Virus record (IMG/VR): IMGVR_UViG_3300009160_000047
Location: 1-60,102 of that record
Origin: a virus
Strand: one strand, 5' to 3'
Length of the DNA stretch: 60,102 nt
Shown: positions 38,767-48,658 of the stretch, piece by piece
Position numbering within the stretch: position 1 is the stretch's first letter
Layout: every line of letters begins with the position of its first letter
Position numbers and translations under genes: made by a program
Notes under the pieces: model-generated
Told to the model about the DNA's origin: nothing
What the model saw: only the letters and a program-made list of their open reading frames with translations
Databases searched by the model: none

Positions 38767-39186
38767 ATGGAAACGATTCAATACGAAGCCGTTAAGGTTG
38801 CATTGAAGCAGGACAGGACAGGCTTTATGCTGACCATGTCCATCCACCCTGACGAGATCCCTGAGAAGTTAATCAGGGATTTCGTTGGTGCCCGCTATCA
38901 GGTTGTCATGGTACGCCTGAATGGTGACGAACAACCCATGAACCGTGGTGAGGAATATGGGATTGACCCAGTCAAGCTGGCCGCTATGCTCTGTAAAGAT
39001 AAGTACTTTCACCGCTTCTTAGTTGAGTCTGGTGAGGTCTTTGATCTAGGAGAAGAGCCGGCCACAGAGTGGTTGCGTGAAAAACTTCTTGTTCAATCTC
39101 GCTCTGAGATCCGCGAGAGCCCACAAAAAGCTCGACTACTTTTACAAATCAATGAGACTTATAAAGCATGGAAACAAAACGCCTAA
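38767..39186 (+). CDS. Conserved phage protein, unknown
   Basis: 139 residues: METIQYEAVKVALKQDRTGFMLTMSIHPDEIPEKLIRDFVGARYQVVMVRLNGDEQP. This opening is a common pattern in small phage proteins next to ERF/SSB genes. The rest is helical (ESPQKARLLLQINETYKAWKQ). It may take part in recombination; no known role. Confidence 0.68.
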   Translation: METIQYEAVKVALKQDRTGFMLTMSIHPDEIPEKLIRDFVGARYQVVMVRLNGDEQPMNRGEEYGIDPVKLAAMLCKDKYFHRFLVESGEVFDLGEEPATEWLREKLLVQSRSEIRESPQKARLLLQINETYKAWKQNA

Positions 39187-39485
39187 TCCCATATTCAGTC
39201 CATCTGCCCGAGCCTATCTACAAGAAGCTTAAAGCAGCCGCCGGCGAACGCAAGGCCTCCTCACTTGTCCGTGATGCCATCACGATGATTGTTGAGGGTG
39301 GCCCTCTGTACGCCAGCGGCTACAACAAAGCCGTTCAAGACGCTGTCAATATTGTCAAGGCAGACAAGGCTACATCTGGCATGATCATCGGTGGCAAGGA
39401 AGTGACAGCAGTCCTTGTCAATAAGATGCTCAAGCTACAAATGAAGGAGAAGTCTAGTGGCACGAAAAAATCCAGAGGGAATTGA
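39168..39485 (+). CDS. Ribbon-helix-helix-like DNA-binding protein
   Basis: 105 residues. The N-terminus RLIPYSVHLPEPIYKKLKAAAGERKASSLVRDAITMIVE (about 5-43) has a strand (YSVHLP) then two helices, the ribbon-helix-helix layout. It could repress this or another promoter. It overlaps the previous gene by 19 bases and the next by 29. Confidence 0.65.
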   Translation: METKRLIPYSVHLPEPIYKKLKAAAGERKASSLVRDAITMIVEGGPLYASGYNKAVQDAVNIVKADKATSGMIIGGKEVTAVLVNKMLKLQMKEKSSGTKKSRGN

Positions 39486-39654
39486 AGCCCTGCGCCCCAA
39501 GATCAAACCGCCTTCTATAGATGAGCTAACTCTGTTGGACTTCTATGCCGCCTACACAATCACCCTAGCCGGTAAGGGTGACGATCAGCAAGTGGCCAAG
39601 GAAGCATTTGATCTGGCAGAAGCCATGTTAAAAGAGAGAGCTATACGCCTATGA
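39457..39654 (+). CDS. Small helical protein, GTG start, unknown
   Basis: 65 residues starting with GTG at 39457; AAGGAG lies 6 bases upstream. Helical C-terminus (FYAAYTITLAGKGDDQQVAKEAFDLAEAMLKER). Role unknown; last but one gene of the recombination operon. Confidence 0.6.
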   Translation: MARKNPEGIEALRPKIKPPSIDELTLLDFYAAYTITLAGKGDDQQVAKEAFDLAEAMLKERAIRL

Positions 39655-39923
39655 ACAACACACTGACGGCCAAACATAGGGATCATCTAGCCAATGTAAA
39701 GTCTTTGCCTTGCTCTGTCTGTGATCAACCAGGCCCTAGTGATGCCCACCATGTAAAGCAGGGCTTGCAGTACACCTGCGTAGCCCTGTGTAAAGACTGC
39801 CATCAGGGCAGCTTCATGGGATGGCACGGCCAGAAGCGGGCGTGGGCTATTAGAAAGATGGACGAGATCGATGCACTCAACGTCACCATTGAGCGCCTCT
39901 TAAATCTGAGCCGTTTCTCTTAG
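39651..39923 (+). CDS. HNH-type zinc nuclease-like protein
   Basis: 90 residues: CSVCDQPGPSDAHHVKQ (CxxC, then HH), CKDCHQGSFMGWHGQKR. The pattern fits small phage HNH-like nucleases (Ref/DUF968/NinG-like class). They cut joints or ends in recombination. Its end overlaps the giant ejection gene on the other strand by 24 bases. Confidence 0.72.
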   Translation: MNNTLTAKHRDHLANVKSLPCSVCDQPGPSDAHHVKQGLQYTCVALCKDCHQGSFMGWHGQKRAWAIRKMDEIDALNVTIERLLNLSRFS

Positions 39924-42900
39924 CTTCTTAAGATTAATTCCCTTAAGCATCTTCTCTTCAGAGTCTCGCAACTGTTTGATGCGGGACTCTTTTACATCTG
40001 AAGGCAGATTAGAGTTGGTGATCATACTAATCGATTTACGGATCGTACTCAGCTGAGTATTGATCGTATTGACCATCGGCGCCAATCCCAAGCGGGCACG
40101 AACCTTCTCATCCTTGATGTAATCTTTGATGTCTTCAGGGTTGCGCTGCTTCAGATCTGTCAGCGTATTAGCCGCACGATCAACCTCTTCCTTCAAAGCA
40201 AAGAAGTCTTTCTTCAAGCCAGACTCATACTCTTTGGTAATAAATCCACTGGCATTAGGAATCGTGGCCAACGCATCCTGCATCGAGATCGATGGACGTG
40301 GCGTATTGGGGCTGGTGATGTTCCACAGGAAAGGGTTGGTTGCATACAACACCAAGCCACCGGCAGAGCCAAACATTCCACGAATAAAATGATCGACTGC
40401 AATCGGAGAAACTAAGTTTGATCGACCCAAGACCTTGGCCAACTCGGATGTACTATCCTCAAACTGGCGTTCCAACTCTTTCTTTTTCTGGTATGTACCA
40501 ATCAAAGGTTTCTGCTGGAAGAAGTCATAGTTAATTCCAATTTCTACCAAAGGCTTGATAGCCTGTGGGACTGGCGTAGGACTCAGAACAGAAGAGGCTA
40601 ACAAAGACTTCAATGACGCACGGAACTTGGCACCATCAGAGTAGCCCTTGTCTGTCAGGATCATGTAGGTGTGCTCAGCCACAACCTTGGGCAAGGCATA
40701 CAGATCGGCGCGCAGAGGGATAGACATACCAGTGCCAGGAATCATCAACAGACGATCACGGGTAGGCGTAGGCTTCTTCAGATAGTCCTCATCATCGCCG
40801 TTCATCATTGCGTACAGAACTGACAAGGTAAAGACCGAAGCCGTAGTGTTAAACAAAACCTTATAAGCCGCATCACGCTGGGTAGGTGATGTACCTACCC
40901 CCGTTATGGTGCGGTACGCCACATTCTGAGCCGTAAGGTATGCGTTAAAGAACGGAATTACTTGGCCGGCAAGGTTCAACATCTTGCTACTACCACGGCG
41001 GCGCACGTTAAAGATCTCGAACGCTTTCTCAAGAGCCTCTGCTTGGGATAGGCCTTGATCTCTAGCGGCGGTATAGGTAGCCTGACGCACAGCATTATCA
41101 GAAGCCATGGCAAAGTGGCCAAGCTTATCTTTAACCTTACCCCACAAACCCTTTGCCGGCTTCAAGCCTGCGGCAATCTCAGTATCAAGGCGAACCATGG
41201 CCGAACTAAAGTCACGCACACCCACAACACCAAAGTTCTTCAGCTCTTCGTGAGCCGTACTCTTGCCGCGTAAGGTCTGGATGAATTCTTTAACGGCGCG
41301 GAAAGGAATGGTTAATGCAAACTGAGGCTTTAAGCCGGATGAGAACATCGCAGCAAACGAATCCTGCGGCACCTGAGACACGGCGAATAAAGGATTCAAG
41401 ACCACGGAGTTACGCAATATGTCGGATAGCTTGGCTGCCCAACGGATGGTAGGAATGGAGACAGACTCCAAGCCCTGGAAGGCCTGCATGAACATGGGGT
41501 CAGCCATGTCATAGTAGCTCTCTTGCCCATCTTTCCAGACACGAACAACGTTATCACCGTCCTTCATGCTCTCTACTTTCTTGGCCAGTCCAACAGACTC
41601 AGCCGTAGTAGCAAGGGACAAGGCAGAACGATTGCGCACGGAACGATTGACGGCGTATTGCGTCCAACGAACCATGTTGTCAAAGATGTCGTTAACAGGC
41701 TTGGCAGATCCTTTTAGGCGGCGCTCTTTAGCCTGCACCTGCAAGCTACGCATGAACTCTTTGGGACCCTTACCCTCTTCAAGCTGATCCTCACGATAGA
41801 ATGGTACATAGTCTGCGTTGCTCAGAAGGAACTCTGCTTCCTCCTCAGTCCACAATCCAGACTCAACCAGTTTATCAACAGCGTTGCCACGGATGCCGTT
41901 CCAGATCTTCACAGCATCATTCAGCTCAGGCATCAGCTCAAACTGAGTCATGCCTCCACGGATCTGAGCGTCATCCATATGGATGTACTTTTCCTTCTGC
42001 CGCATATTGGAGGCCTTCTCGCTAAGAGCGCTGGCCTTGACGGGATTACCCTTGGCACGCTCCTCGGCGGCGGCATCACGAAGCTCTTGAACCTGAGCCT
42101 CTAATTGATTGTTGAACTCAATTAAAGACTTTGTGCGCTTAGCCTCAAAAGCCGTATGGGCGGCAAGCTCGATCTGAGCTTTGTCCAATCCATACTTGGC
42201 ACCAATCTCATCCAGCTTCTGCGACAAGGTAATGATGTTGTTCTTATCCTCAACACCCTCCCACTTGTGCAACTCTTTGTTGTACTTGATGTCGCCCATC
42301 CGCAAGAACAGATTGGCAATAGCATCAGAGTGGAACGTCTGGCTCAAACTTGTGTTCAACAATAAGCCAATCTTTTCCTCTTGACCTATCGAACTGGCCA
42401 TGATTTCACGGCGAATCTGGTTGTTCAGCGCGGCATCGCTAGAGAAAGCCCATGTCTGAATCTGATCAGAGAAGCGGCGGAATCCATCACGGGCAGCTTC
42501 AGCCGTAGCCTTTGGATTGTCCTTAGCGTTATCCCATGACTGCTTAATCTTCTCTGCATAACCTGGCTCTGGTGGCTTAACGTCACGACCCATACCGGAG
42601 AGAATCTCCATGGCCTGCTGACCCACAGAAGTTGGGGTACCAGCCCCCTTGAATAAAGACTGTTGGAATGGCGCTTGAGGTTTAGATGGTTTGGCCGGAG
42701 CTTTAGGCTTAGGTGCTCCTAGTTGAACACCTTGCGCCTTCATGGCCGTATCAATATCTTTAACATCAATGTCAAGAATTTCATTGGTAGTCTTCATCAG
42801 ACGATCAAGCGCAGACTCAAACTCTGGACTGATACCAAGCATTCTGCGAACAACTTCTACAATCTTGTCGAATGCAGTCTTATCGCCAACCTTAATCGTA

Positions 42901-45900
42901 GACAGCCACTTTTGGAAGTCTCTATCTTCTAAGCCCCAAGCCAACAACTCATCTGGGCTTTCAAGGTTGTTTGTTTGATCCTTGTAGACCTTCATCATGG
43001 ACTCAGGCAAAGTCTTGTTTTTAACTTGCTTGTTAAATTCAGCAACAACAGTTCTAAAAAGACTGTTAAGTTCTTTGACCGCAGGATGTGTGGCTGGCAG
43101 AAAATGGTTCTGCAAACGTGTTGCCGTATGCATGAACTCATGCAGCACAGTCTCATAATTCATGCCCGATGGGTAGCCTAGCTGATTGTCTAAAACAGGT
43201 ACACCATTCAGATCAATCCTGATTTGCGTACCCTTGGCATCTTTACCCGCTAAAAATGAAGCAACGCCTTGAGCTCTATAAAGTTTTTTGCTACGACTAT
43301 CGCCGCCTTGAACTTCAAATGTAAATTCAACGCCTTGCTTCTCAAGAGCCCGAACAACATTCAAAGCCTTCTGAGCAAAGTATTTCTCCGCATCATTGCG
43401 AGCGTTTCTGACAGTCCACTGACCCATCTCTATAAATGACTTACCAGTAAGCTCATCTTGAATGCGCCGCGCCTCAGGGGTCACGACAATATTTGATGGG
43501 CCCTTGTTGGCTGAGTAAAGAAACTCTTCCCTTGGGGCAAACTCAACATTCTTAGCCAACACAAAGCGGCCTATCTGAATGGCGTCGTCGGCGGCTACCA
43601 CGGGCCGCTTGGTTGCTCGGTCATAGAAGTATGAATGACGCAACGGATCAAAGCTAACCTGTGACCATGACTTATCTTTCAATAAGCGCTGAACCATTGC
43701 ATATGCTTCTTTAGGTGTAATGTTGACCCAGTTACCTTCCATCGTTTGCTGGGGTGATTTGTTACCTTGGGGCGTTACATTGCCTTCCTTGCTAATCGTC
43801 GGCTCAGCCTGAGTGGCCACCTTCATGGCAGCCTTTTCATTACGGATAGAAAACTTTACATTCTGTATACGGGCAACACTGGAATAACTGATGGGTGATT
43901 TAGGATTATTTTCTGGATGGATGGCAACAACACTGCCCGTCATGCCAAGAGCTTTAGAACGGTCAAGCGCTTTAATATCCATACGCAAACCAACCGGCGT
44001 ACCATCAGCAATTGGCGCATTTATTTTAGGTAGCTGGTTAGACTGCAGCACTTCCTTCATGTCAGCCGTAGCCATGGGTGGCTCAGGGTTTGGAATCGTT
44101 TCAATAGGCATGTAAGCATCTACATACTCATCATATTGTTTTTTGGTAATACGGCCCGCTTGTAATTCACGGGCAGCCAACACAACTTGTTGATTGCGGT
44201 TTTCTTTTAGTTTAAAGCCTTCTGGAGGCTTAAGCTCAGGCGGAGCTTTGCTCCCTGCTGGTTTGGCAGTCGTTTCGGCAGGTGTCTGCTTTTGAGGCTT
44301 CTCTTCTTTTACTTCTTTTGTTCCCGCTGTCTCTTTACCTCCTCCAGCAGTTCCAGTCTCTCCTTCGGTGGAAGTTTCTCCAGCAGCTTGATCAATTCTT
44401 GCTTGTTCATCTATAGCCTCCTGTATCAGAATGTTAATTTCTTCGGTAGACAAATATCTATCAATAAGTCTCAGCACCTCATCATGTCGCAAGTTGGCCT
44501 GCTGAATAATCTGCTGACTCTGGAACGGCATGTTCTGGTTCGTGCGCAACAAATTACGGATGTACTCAGTTGCTTGGTACTCCCTATCTGAAGCGCCCAC
44601 CGCATCTTCTCTCGCACTAATTTGAGCACCAAGATGAAGATTAGGGGGTAGGAATTCATTAAGCAAGCCATCGGCAACAATGTCGTCTAAGCTGGCACCA
44701 CCAGTATTGCTGATCAGCTTCTTGTCTGCATCACTGTCCTTATCGCCAAACTCGGATAGCTCAGCCGGATCAAGACGGCCAGCCAAGATCCTGCGCAGGT
44801 TCGTACCGCTACGCTTTGCATGGAAGATCTGACTGCGGATCTCTTTCTCTTGTTCTTTAAGAGCTTTAATAGTTGCGCGGTCTTCTTCTTTAGTCTCTTG
44901 ATCTATTGGAGCCTTAGCCTTCTGACCAGGAATATTCTCATACGCCACAGGGCCAGGTGGGGGCTCTAAGTCCTCCTCAACTGGAGGTACTTCTTCTTCA
45001 GTTTTGGCTTCTTGCTTAACAGCCTCAACCAATCCCTCTTGCTCCAAAATCTTACGCTTGGCAAGTTCATTGGCCAAAGGGTCTGGACTATAGACAGTGT
45101 TTTGAATCTCTTTGATACGCTTTTTCTTAGCCGTCTCTGCCGCCTTAATCTCATCAGCCTGACGCTTACGAGTGGCACCAAGCATTTCCTGATTGGTTGT
45201 GGCAGGACTTGCAAAGCCAGCCATCTTACTCATAGCAGTAGGCTTAGCAGGCGTGATCTCAGCCGGCGCCTCTTCAATAACCTGTGGTTGTTGCTCAGCA
45301 AACTGATCCAGCAGGCGCTGCTTCATAATCTGATTGGCAACAGGATCATTGCTGTAGACAGTATTATTGATCTCTTTGATCTGATCTTGGATCTGCTTTT
45401 GGCGAGCTTTCTCAGCCGCAGCCTGTTCACGTTGTTGCTGTTTAACGGCGGCTTGCTGATCGGCACGAACCTGACCCATCATCTGCAAGTTACCACCGGC
45501 AGGCGTAGCAAAGCCCTGCATAGAGCGAGCACGCTCCTGAGCATCAGCCATGCGTTGCTCTTCTGCCATCTGCTGCGCCAAGCGTCTTTGCTCATCGGCT
45601 TGGATCGCTTCTTCTCTCATCGCCAAAGCACGATTAGCATCCATCCCTTGCGGAGGTGCTGAAAAAATAGGCAATGGTAATGTTTCCATTGGGGTGGGTA
45701 AACCCTTAGATTCATCGATTGGTTGTGGTATCGCAGGCTTACCAGCTAAACCTCTAGCCGCAGCACCACCAAGACCGCCAATTGTTGCGGCACCAGCAAA
45801 TGCTTCTTTGTATTCTCTATAAGCATCTTCCGTATCAAGCGGTAAGCCGGCCTGATAGCGCTCAGCCATCTGCTCCAAAACCTCGGTAGGAGCTTCAGCA

Positions 45901-46628
45901 ATAACACCCAAAGTAGCACCAGTCGTAATTCGACCTGGCAACGATTGACCAGTACGCTTGGCCAACTCAGCTAACGCTTCACTGCCAAGAATCTTATTGG
46001 GGAACTTGCCCAATCCTGTAAGAAACTTATCAGCAAAGAAACCAATAGGAGCCGTGGCCGCAGCTACAGCCGCCGCTTTTCCTGGTGCTAACGTCTCACC
46101 GGTAGCGCCCTCTGTAGCTTGACGGCGCATGAACTGGCCAAACTGTTGGGTGCCATATGTACCAATACCAGCAAGCAAACCACCTAGTGGCGATGTGAAT
46201 GGGGTTACAGCAGCCGCAGCGGCCAGTGGCACAGCCATGCTTGGGGCATTCGAAAGGATCTGCTCGGAGATATAAGACGGTAGCTTCTTCAGGACTTCAA
46301 TAGCCCCGTCTTTGCCGTAAGTCTTTTCTAGCTCTTCGTAAGTGATGGCTTGAATAGGCTTTTGCTGTTGCTCTTGCGCACGAATGGCTGCGGCTTGGCG
46401 GCCTGCCTCTTCCTTCTGACCCAGAGCGGCTCGGCCACCCAACTCAATACCGGCCAAGCTTTCGGGGATCTGTTCTAAGCCAGTCTGTAAAGCCTGCTTG
46501 GAGCGCTCCATAAAACCTGGCGCTGGCTTCTTAAGAATGTCGGTTTCAATTGCATTGATGATGTCCTCTTGGGACATGCTGTCAGGAAAGTTAACCTGAC
46601 CAACACCCGGCACATTGACAATAGGCAT
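39900..46628 (-). CDS. Giant polyvalent ejection protein (2242 residues) with HExxH and LPD38-like domain
   Basis: Begins MPIVNVPGVGQVNFPDSMSQEDI, an opening common in internal virion proteins. The next 750 residues are charged coiled coil with Gln/Ala-rich parts. HEFMH at 1163-1167 is an HExxH metallopeptidase motif in YETVLHEFMHTATRLQ. About residues 1580-2000 include LNPLFAVSQVPQDSFAAMF, NVRRRGSSKMLNLAGQVIPFFNAYLTAQN and a hydrophobic run LFNTTASVFTLSVLYAMMNGDD, the pattern of large polyvalent protein-associated domain 38. It probably enters the host with the DNA, carrying protease and membrane parts. Confidence 0.78.
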   Translation of the reverse strand: MPIVNVPGVGQVNFPDSMSQEDIINAIETDILKKPAPGFMERSKQALQTGLEQIPESLAGIELGGRAALGQKEEAGRQAAAIRAQEQQQKPIQAITYEELEKTYGKDGAIEVLKKLPSYISEQILSNAPSMAVPLAAAAAVTPFTSPLGGLLAGIGTYGTQQFGQFMRRQATEGATGETLAPGKAAAVAAATAPIGFFADKFLTGLGKFPNKILGSEALAELAKRTGQSLPGRITTGATLGVIAEAPTEVLEQMAERYQAGLPLDTEDAYREYKEAFAGAATIGGLGGAAARGLAGKPAIPQPIDESKGLPTPMETLPLPIFSAPPQGMDANRALAMREEAIQADEQRRLAQQMAEEQRMADAQERARSMQGFATPAGGNLQMMGQVRADQQAAVKQQQREQAAAEKARQKQIQDQIKEINNTVYSNDPVANQIMKQRLLDQFAEQQPQVIEEAPAEITPAKPTAMSKMAGFASPATTNQEMLGATRKRQADEIKAAETAKKKRIKEIQNTVYSPDPLANELAKRKILEQEGLVEAVKQEAKTEEEVPPVEEDLEPPPGPVAYENIPGQKAKAPIDQETKEEDRATIKALKEQEKEIRSQIFHAKRSGTNLRRILAGRLDPAELSEFGDKDSDADKKLISNTGGASLDDIVADGLLNEFLPPNLHLGAQISAREDAVGASDREYQATEYIRNLLRTNQNMPFQSQQIIQQANLRHDEVLRLIDRYLSTEEINILIQEAIDEQARIDQAAGETSTEGETGTAGGGKETAGTKEVKEEKPQKQTPAETTAKPAGSKAPPELKPPEGFKLKENRNQQVVLAARELQAGRITKKQYDEYVDAYMPIETIPNPEPPMATADMKEVLQSNQLPKINAPIADGTPVGLRMDIKALDRSKALGMTGSVVAIHPENNPKSPISYSSVARIQNVKFSIRNEKAAMKVATQAEPTISKEGNVTPQGNKSPQQTMEGNWVNITPKEAYAMVQRLLKDKSWSQVSFDPLRHSYFYDRATKRPVVAADDAIQIGRFVLAKNVEFAPREEFLYSANKGPSNIVVTPEARRIQDELTGKSFIEMGQWTVRNARNDAEKYFAQKALNVVRALEKQGVEFTFEVQGGDSRSKKLYRAQGVASFLAGKDAKGTQIRIDLNGVPVLDNQLGYPSGMNYETVLHEFMHTATRLQNHFLPATHPAVKELNSLFRTVVAEFNKQVKNKTLPESMMKVYKDQTNNLESPDELLAWGLEDRDFQKWLSTIKVGDKTAFDKIVEVVRRMLGISPEFESALDRLMKTTNEILDIDVKDIDTAMKAQGVQLGAPKPKAPAKPSKPQAPFQQSLFKGAGTPTSVGQQAMEILSGMGRDVKPPEPGYAEKIKQSWDNAKDNPKATAEAARDGFRRFSDQIQTWAFSSDAALNNQIRREIMASSIGQEEKIGLLLNTSLSQTFHSDAIANLFLRMGDIKYNKELHKWEGVEDKNNIITLSQKLDEIGAKYGLDKAQIELAAHTAFEAKRTKSLIEFNNQLEAQVQELRDAAAEERAKGNPVKASALSEKASNMRQKEKYIHMDDAQIRGGMTQFELMPELNDAVKIWNGIRGNAVDKLVESGLWTEEEAEFLLSNADYVPFYREDQLEEGKGPKEFMRSLQVQAKERRLKGSAKPVNDIFDNMVRWTQYAVNRSVRNRSALSLATTAESVGLAKKVESMKDGDNVVRVWKDGQESYYDMADPMFMQAFQGLESVSIPTIRWAAKLSDILRNSVVLNPLFAVSQVPQDSFAAMFSSGLKPQFALTIPFRAVKEFIQTLRGKSTAHEELKNFGVVGVRDFSSAMVRLDTEIAAGLKPAKGLWGKVKDKLGHFAMASDNAVRQATYTAARDQGLSQAEALEKAFEIFNVRRRGSSKMLNLAGQVIPFFNAYLTAQNVAYRTITGVGTSPTQRDAAYKVLFNTTASVFTLSVLYAMMNGDDEDYLKKPTPTRDRLLMIPGTGMSIPLRADLYALPKVVAEHTYMILTDKGYSDGAKFRASLKSLLASSVLSPTPVPQAIKPLVEIGINYDFFQQKPLIGTYQKKKELERQFEDSTSELAKVLGRSNLVSPIAVDHFIRGMFGSAGGLVLYATNPFLWNITSPNTPRPSISMQDALATIPNASGFITKEYESGLKKDFFALKEEVDRAANTLTDLKQRNPEDIKDYIKDEKVRARLGLAPMVNTINTQLSTIRKSISMITNSNLPSDVKESRIKQLRDSEEKMLKGINLKKLRETAQI
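45671..45708 (+). repeat. Dispersed palindromic repeat, copy B (inside the ejection gene)
   Basis: Shares with copies A and C the sequence GCAATGGTAA, CCATTGGGGTGGGT and AACCCT. It lies in the coding region of the giant protein at about residues 307-320, an in-frame part of GLPTPMETLPLP. The first dyad is imperfect (TG in the loop, one mismatch). See findings. Confidence 0.8.
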
Positions 46629-46636
46629 GGCAATCC

Positions 46637-48658
46637 TTAACGCAGTGTTTTTGTACTAGGATCATAAGTCAAAACGCCACTTGAACCACCTGTTTCCGCA
46701 ACATCATAGCCAAGCTTTTTCATAAGCGACTGATAGCGACGACCTTGAGTGGTATTACCCATTAAAGTCTGGTTAATTAATTTCTGACGTTCAGCGGCAA
46801 TTTCTGCTGCAGATTTACCAATAGACTCAAGCGCGGCCAACTTACCAGATGCATCAATAGATTTTCCAATCTGCGCTTCAATTCCGGCGGCAAGTTTCTC
46901 CATGCCCTCACGCTCAGATGCTTGTTGGCGGGCAGAGCTAACCTTAAGTGATTCGGCTTTTGACTCCTTCTTCTGCGCAAGATCGGCTGTATGCATCTTG
47001 TCATAAAGTTCCGCACGAGTAAGACCCAGCATGCCTTGCTGTAAAGCACGATCATCAGCAGATGCTTGTTTCTGTCCCGCCAAGTAAGCGGCAATACCTT
47101 GTCCTGCACCCTGACCAATGTTTGCACCGGCATAACGAGATGTACCGCCCATCATGCCAAGACCAGCTTGCAAGAGAGCCAAATATTTATTCTGCTCTTT
47201 GTCTTTAGCAAGCTCTCCTCTGCGGTCTTTAAGATACGCAGCATACTCACCAATGAAGTTACCCATTGGATCAACACTCGCAGGTGCTTCAGGTGCGGCA
47301 GGCTGTCCTTCTGGAACCGCCTCGGTAGACATTGGCTCCATGGGTGGACGATTCTTCAAACGCTGGATCTCTTGCTGAACATCAGCAGGAGACATGGCAG
47401 GAGCTACTGGCTTTCCACCTTGAGGAGCGGTGCCAAGCGTCATAGGCATCTTACGGCGCCTCTCCAACTCAGCATCTTCACCTTCATTCAGATCGCCAGA
47501 ACGTAGCAAGGCAGGCAAGCCAACACCCATGCCACCAATACCAGGACGTAACTTACTTGCACCTTGCTTTAGATATTCCATGAAAGATAATGGCTTAGCC
47601 GCCTCTGCTGCCGCCGCTGGTGCCGCAGGTGGCACCTTAGAGAATGCATCACGCGCCTGCTCCATACGCAACTTGCGGCGCATAAAGTCAGCAACCTCTT
47701 CCTTGGACATATTAAAGATGTCAGCAATACCGCCACCATCAAAGTGAACCTCACCACCACCAGCCATGTCAGCAGAGTACTTCTGCGTCTCACGTGGCAA
47801 CTTAGCCGGATCAGCTCCAGCCATCAGCCATTTGTCAGTATTACCAGGACCCCAGTTGTAAGCAATAGCCGCCAACTTGGTGTCACCATACTTGTTCATC
47901 ATCTTTCCAAAGTACTCACGACCCACGCGGGCTAAGTCATCAGCATCACCTTCTTTGGCAGGACGAATTCCATAGCCAGGATCACGAGCCGTTCCAGGCA
48001 TGACCTGCATCTCACCCTGAGCACCCTTAGGAGAAGTCAACAAGTTACCTTGTTTGTCAAAGCGGCGACCGCCACTCTCTTTCATCATGATCTTGTTAAT
48101 CAGATCACCATCTGGAGTACCCTCTTTGGTAAGCTGGGTAATGCCTTCGCTACGGGTCTGCTTGGGTTGATCGCCAACCTTAGAAGAAACCTCACGCTTG
48201 GTTTGCATTGCTTTAGAAATGCCAACTGGCAAAGCACCAAGACCTGCCATCTCTTCGTATTCACTATTAGAAGCAAGACGGCGGCGCAACATATCAAACA
48301 ATTGCTGCTCATCTTTGCTCATGTCAAGGCCATCATCCTCTTCTTCTTCATCGGCATAGCCACCATCGGCAAAAGCAACAATGCCGCCGGGCGCATAAGA
48401 CTCTTCAGGAAGGTTGGAAGGCAAGCCTTGTAAGCCAGTGGCCATCTCAGCCTGATCTAAGACTTCTTGGGCAATAGGCGGCTGCCCTTGTTGCATGCCA
48501 CCCATCAAGGCTTTGCTCTTTTGCAGCTCCTGCGTCTTCTGCTGAATAAGAGGGATGCCGATGTAAGCGGGAACAGTACCATTCTGCACGCCGGCAGTCA
48601 GCATATCAATTGAATATGCGTTTGGATTAGCAATAATTTTCTGTGCAATACCGTTCAT
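46637..48658 (-). CDS. Ejection protein with lytic transglycosylase domain
   Basis: 673 residues. Residues about 185-290 form an SLT-type transglycosylase: LINKIMMKESGGRRFDKQGN (catalytic Glu 194), PKGAQGEMQVMPGTARDPGYGI, KYGDTKLAAIAYNWGPGN. It would cleave peptidoglycan during DNA entry. N-terminal and C-terminal parts are Gln/Ala/Met-rich and helical. It lies between the giant ejection protein and the Gln-rich protein, the usual cluster of internal virion proteins. Confidence 0.85.
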   Translation of the reverse strand: MNGIAQKIIANPNAYSIDMLTAGVQNGTVPAYIGIPLIQQKTQELQKSKALMGGMQQGQPPIAQEVLDQAEMATGLQGLPSNLPEESYAPGGIVAFADGGYADEEEEDDGLDMSKDEQQLFDMLRRRLASNSEYEEMAGLGALPVGISKAMQTKREVSSKVGDQPKQTRSEGITQLTKEGTPDGDLINKIMMKESGGRRFDKQGNLLTSPKGAQGEMQVMPGTARDPGYGIRPAKEGDADDLARVGREYFGKMMNKYGDTKLAAIAYNWGPGNTDKWLMAGADPAKLPRETQKYSADMAGGGEVHFDGGGIADIFNMSKEEVADFMRRKLRMEQARDAFSKVPPAAPAAAAEAAKPLSFMEYLKQGASKLRPGIGGMGVGLPALLRSGDLNEGEDAELERRRKMPMTLGTAPQGGKPVAPAMSPADVQQEIQRLKNRPPMEPMSTEAVPEGQPAAPEAPASVDPMGNFIGEYAAYLKDRRGELAKDKEQNKYLALLQAGLGMMGGTSRYAGANIGQGAGQGIAAYLAGQKQASADDRALQQGMLGLTRAELYDKMHTADLAQKKESKAESLKVSSARQQASEREGMEKLAAGIEAQIGKSIDASGKLAALESIGKSAAEIAAERQKLINQTLMGNTTQGRRYQSLMKKLGYDVAETGGSSGVLTYDPSTKTLR

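Noticed and set aside
45012-45662. 216-residue open frame on the plus strand
   Set aside because: It is antisense to the coiled-coil part of the ejection gene; composition is Leu/Ser-rich as expected of a shadow of Gln/Glu-rich code, with no ribosome site.
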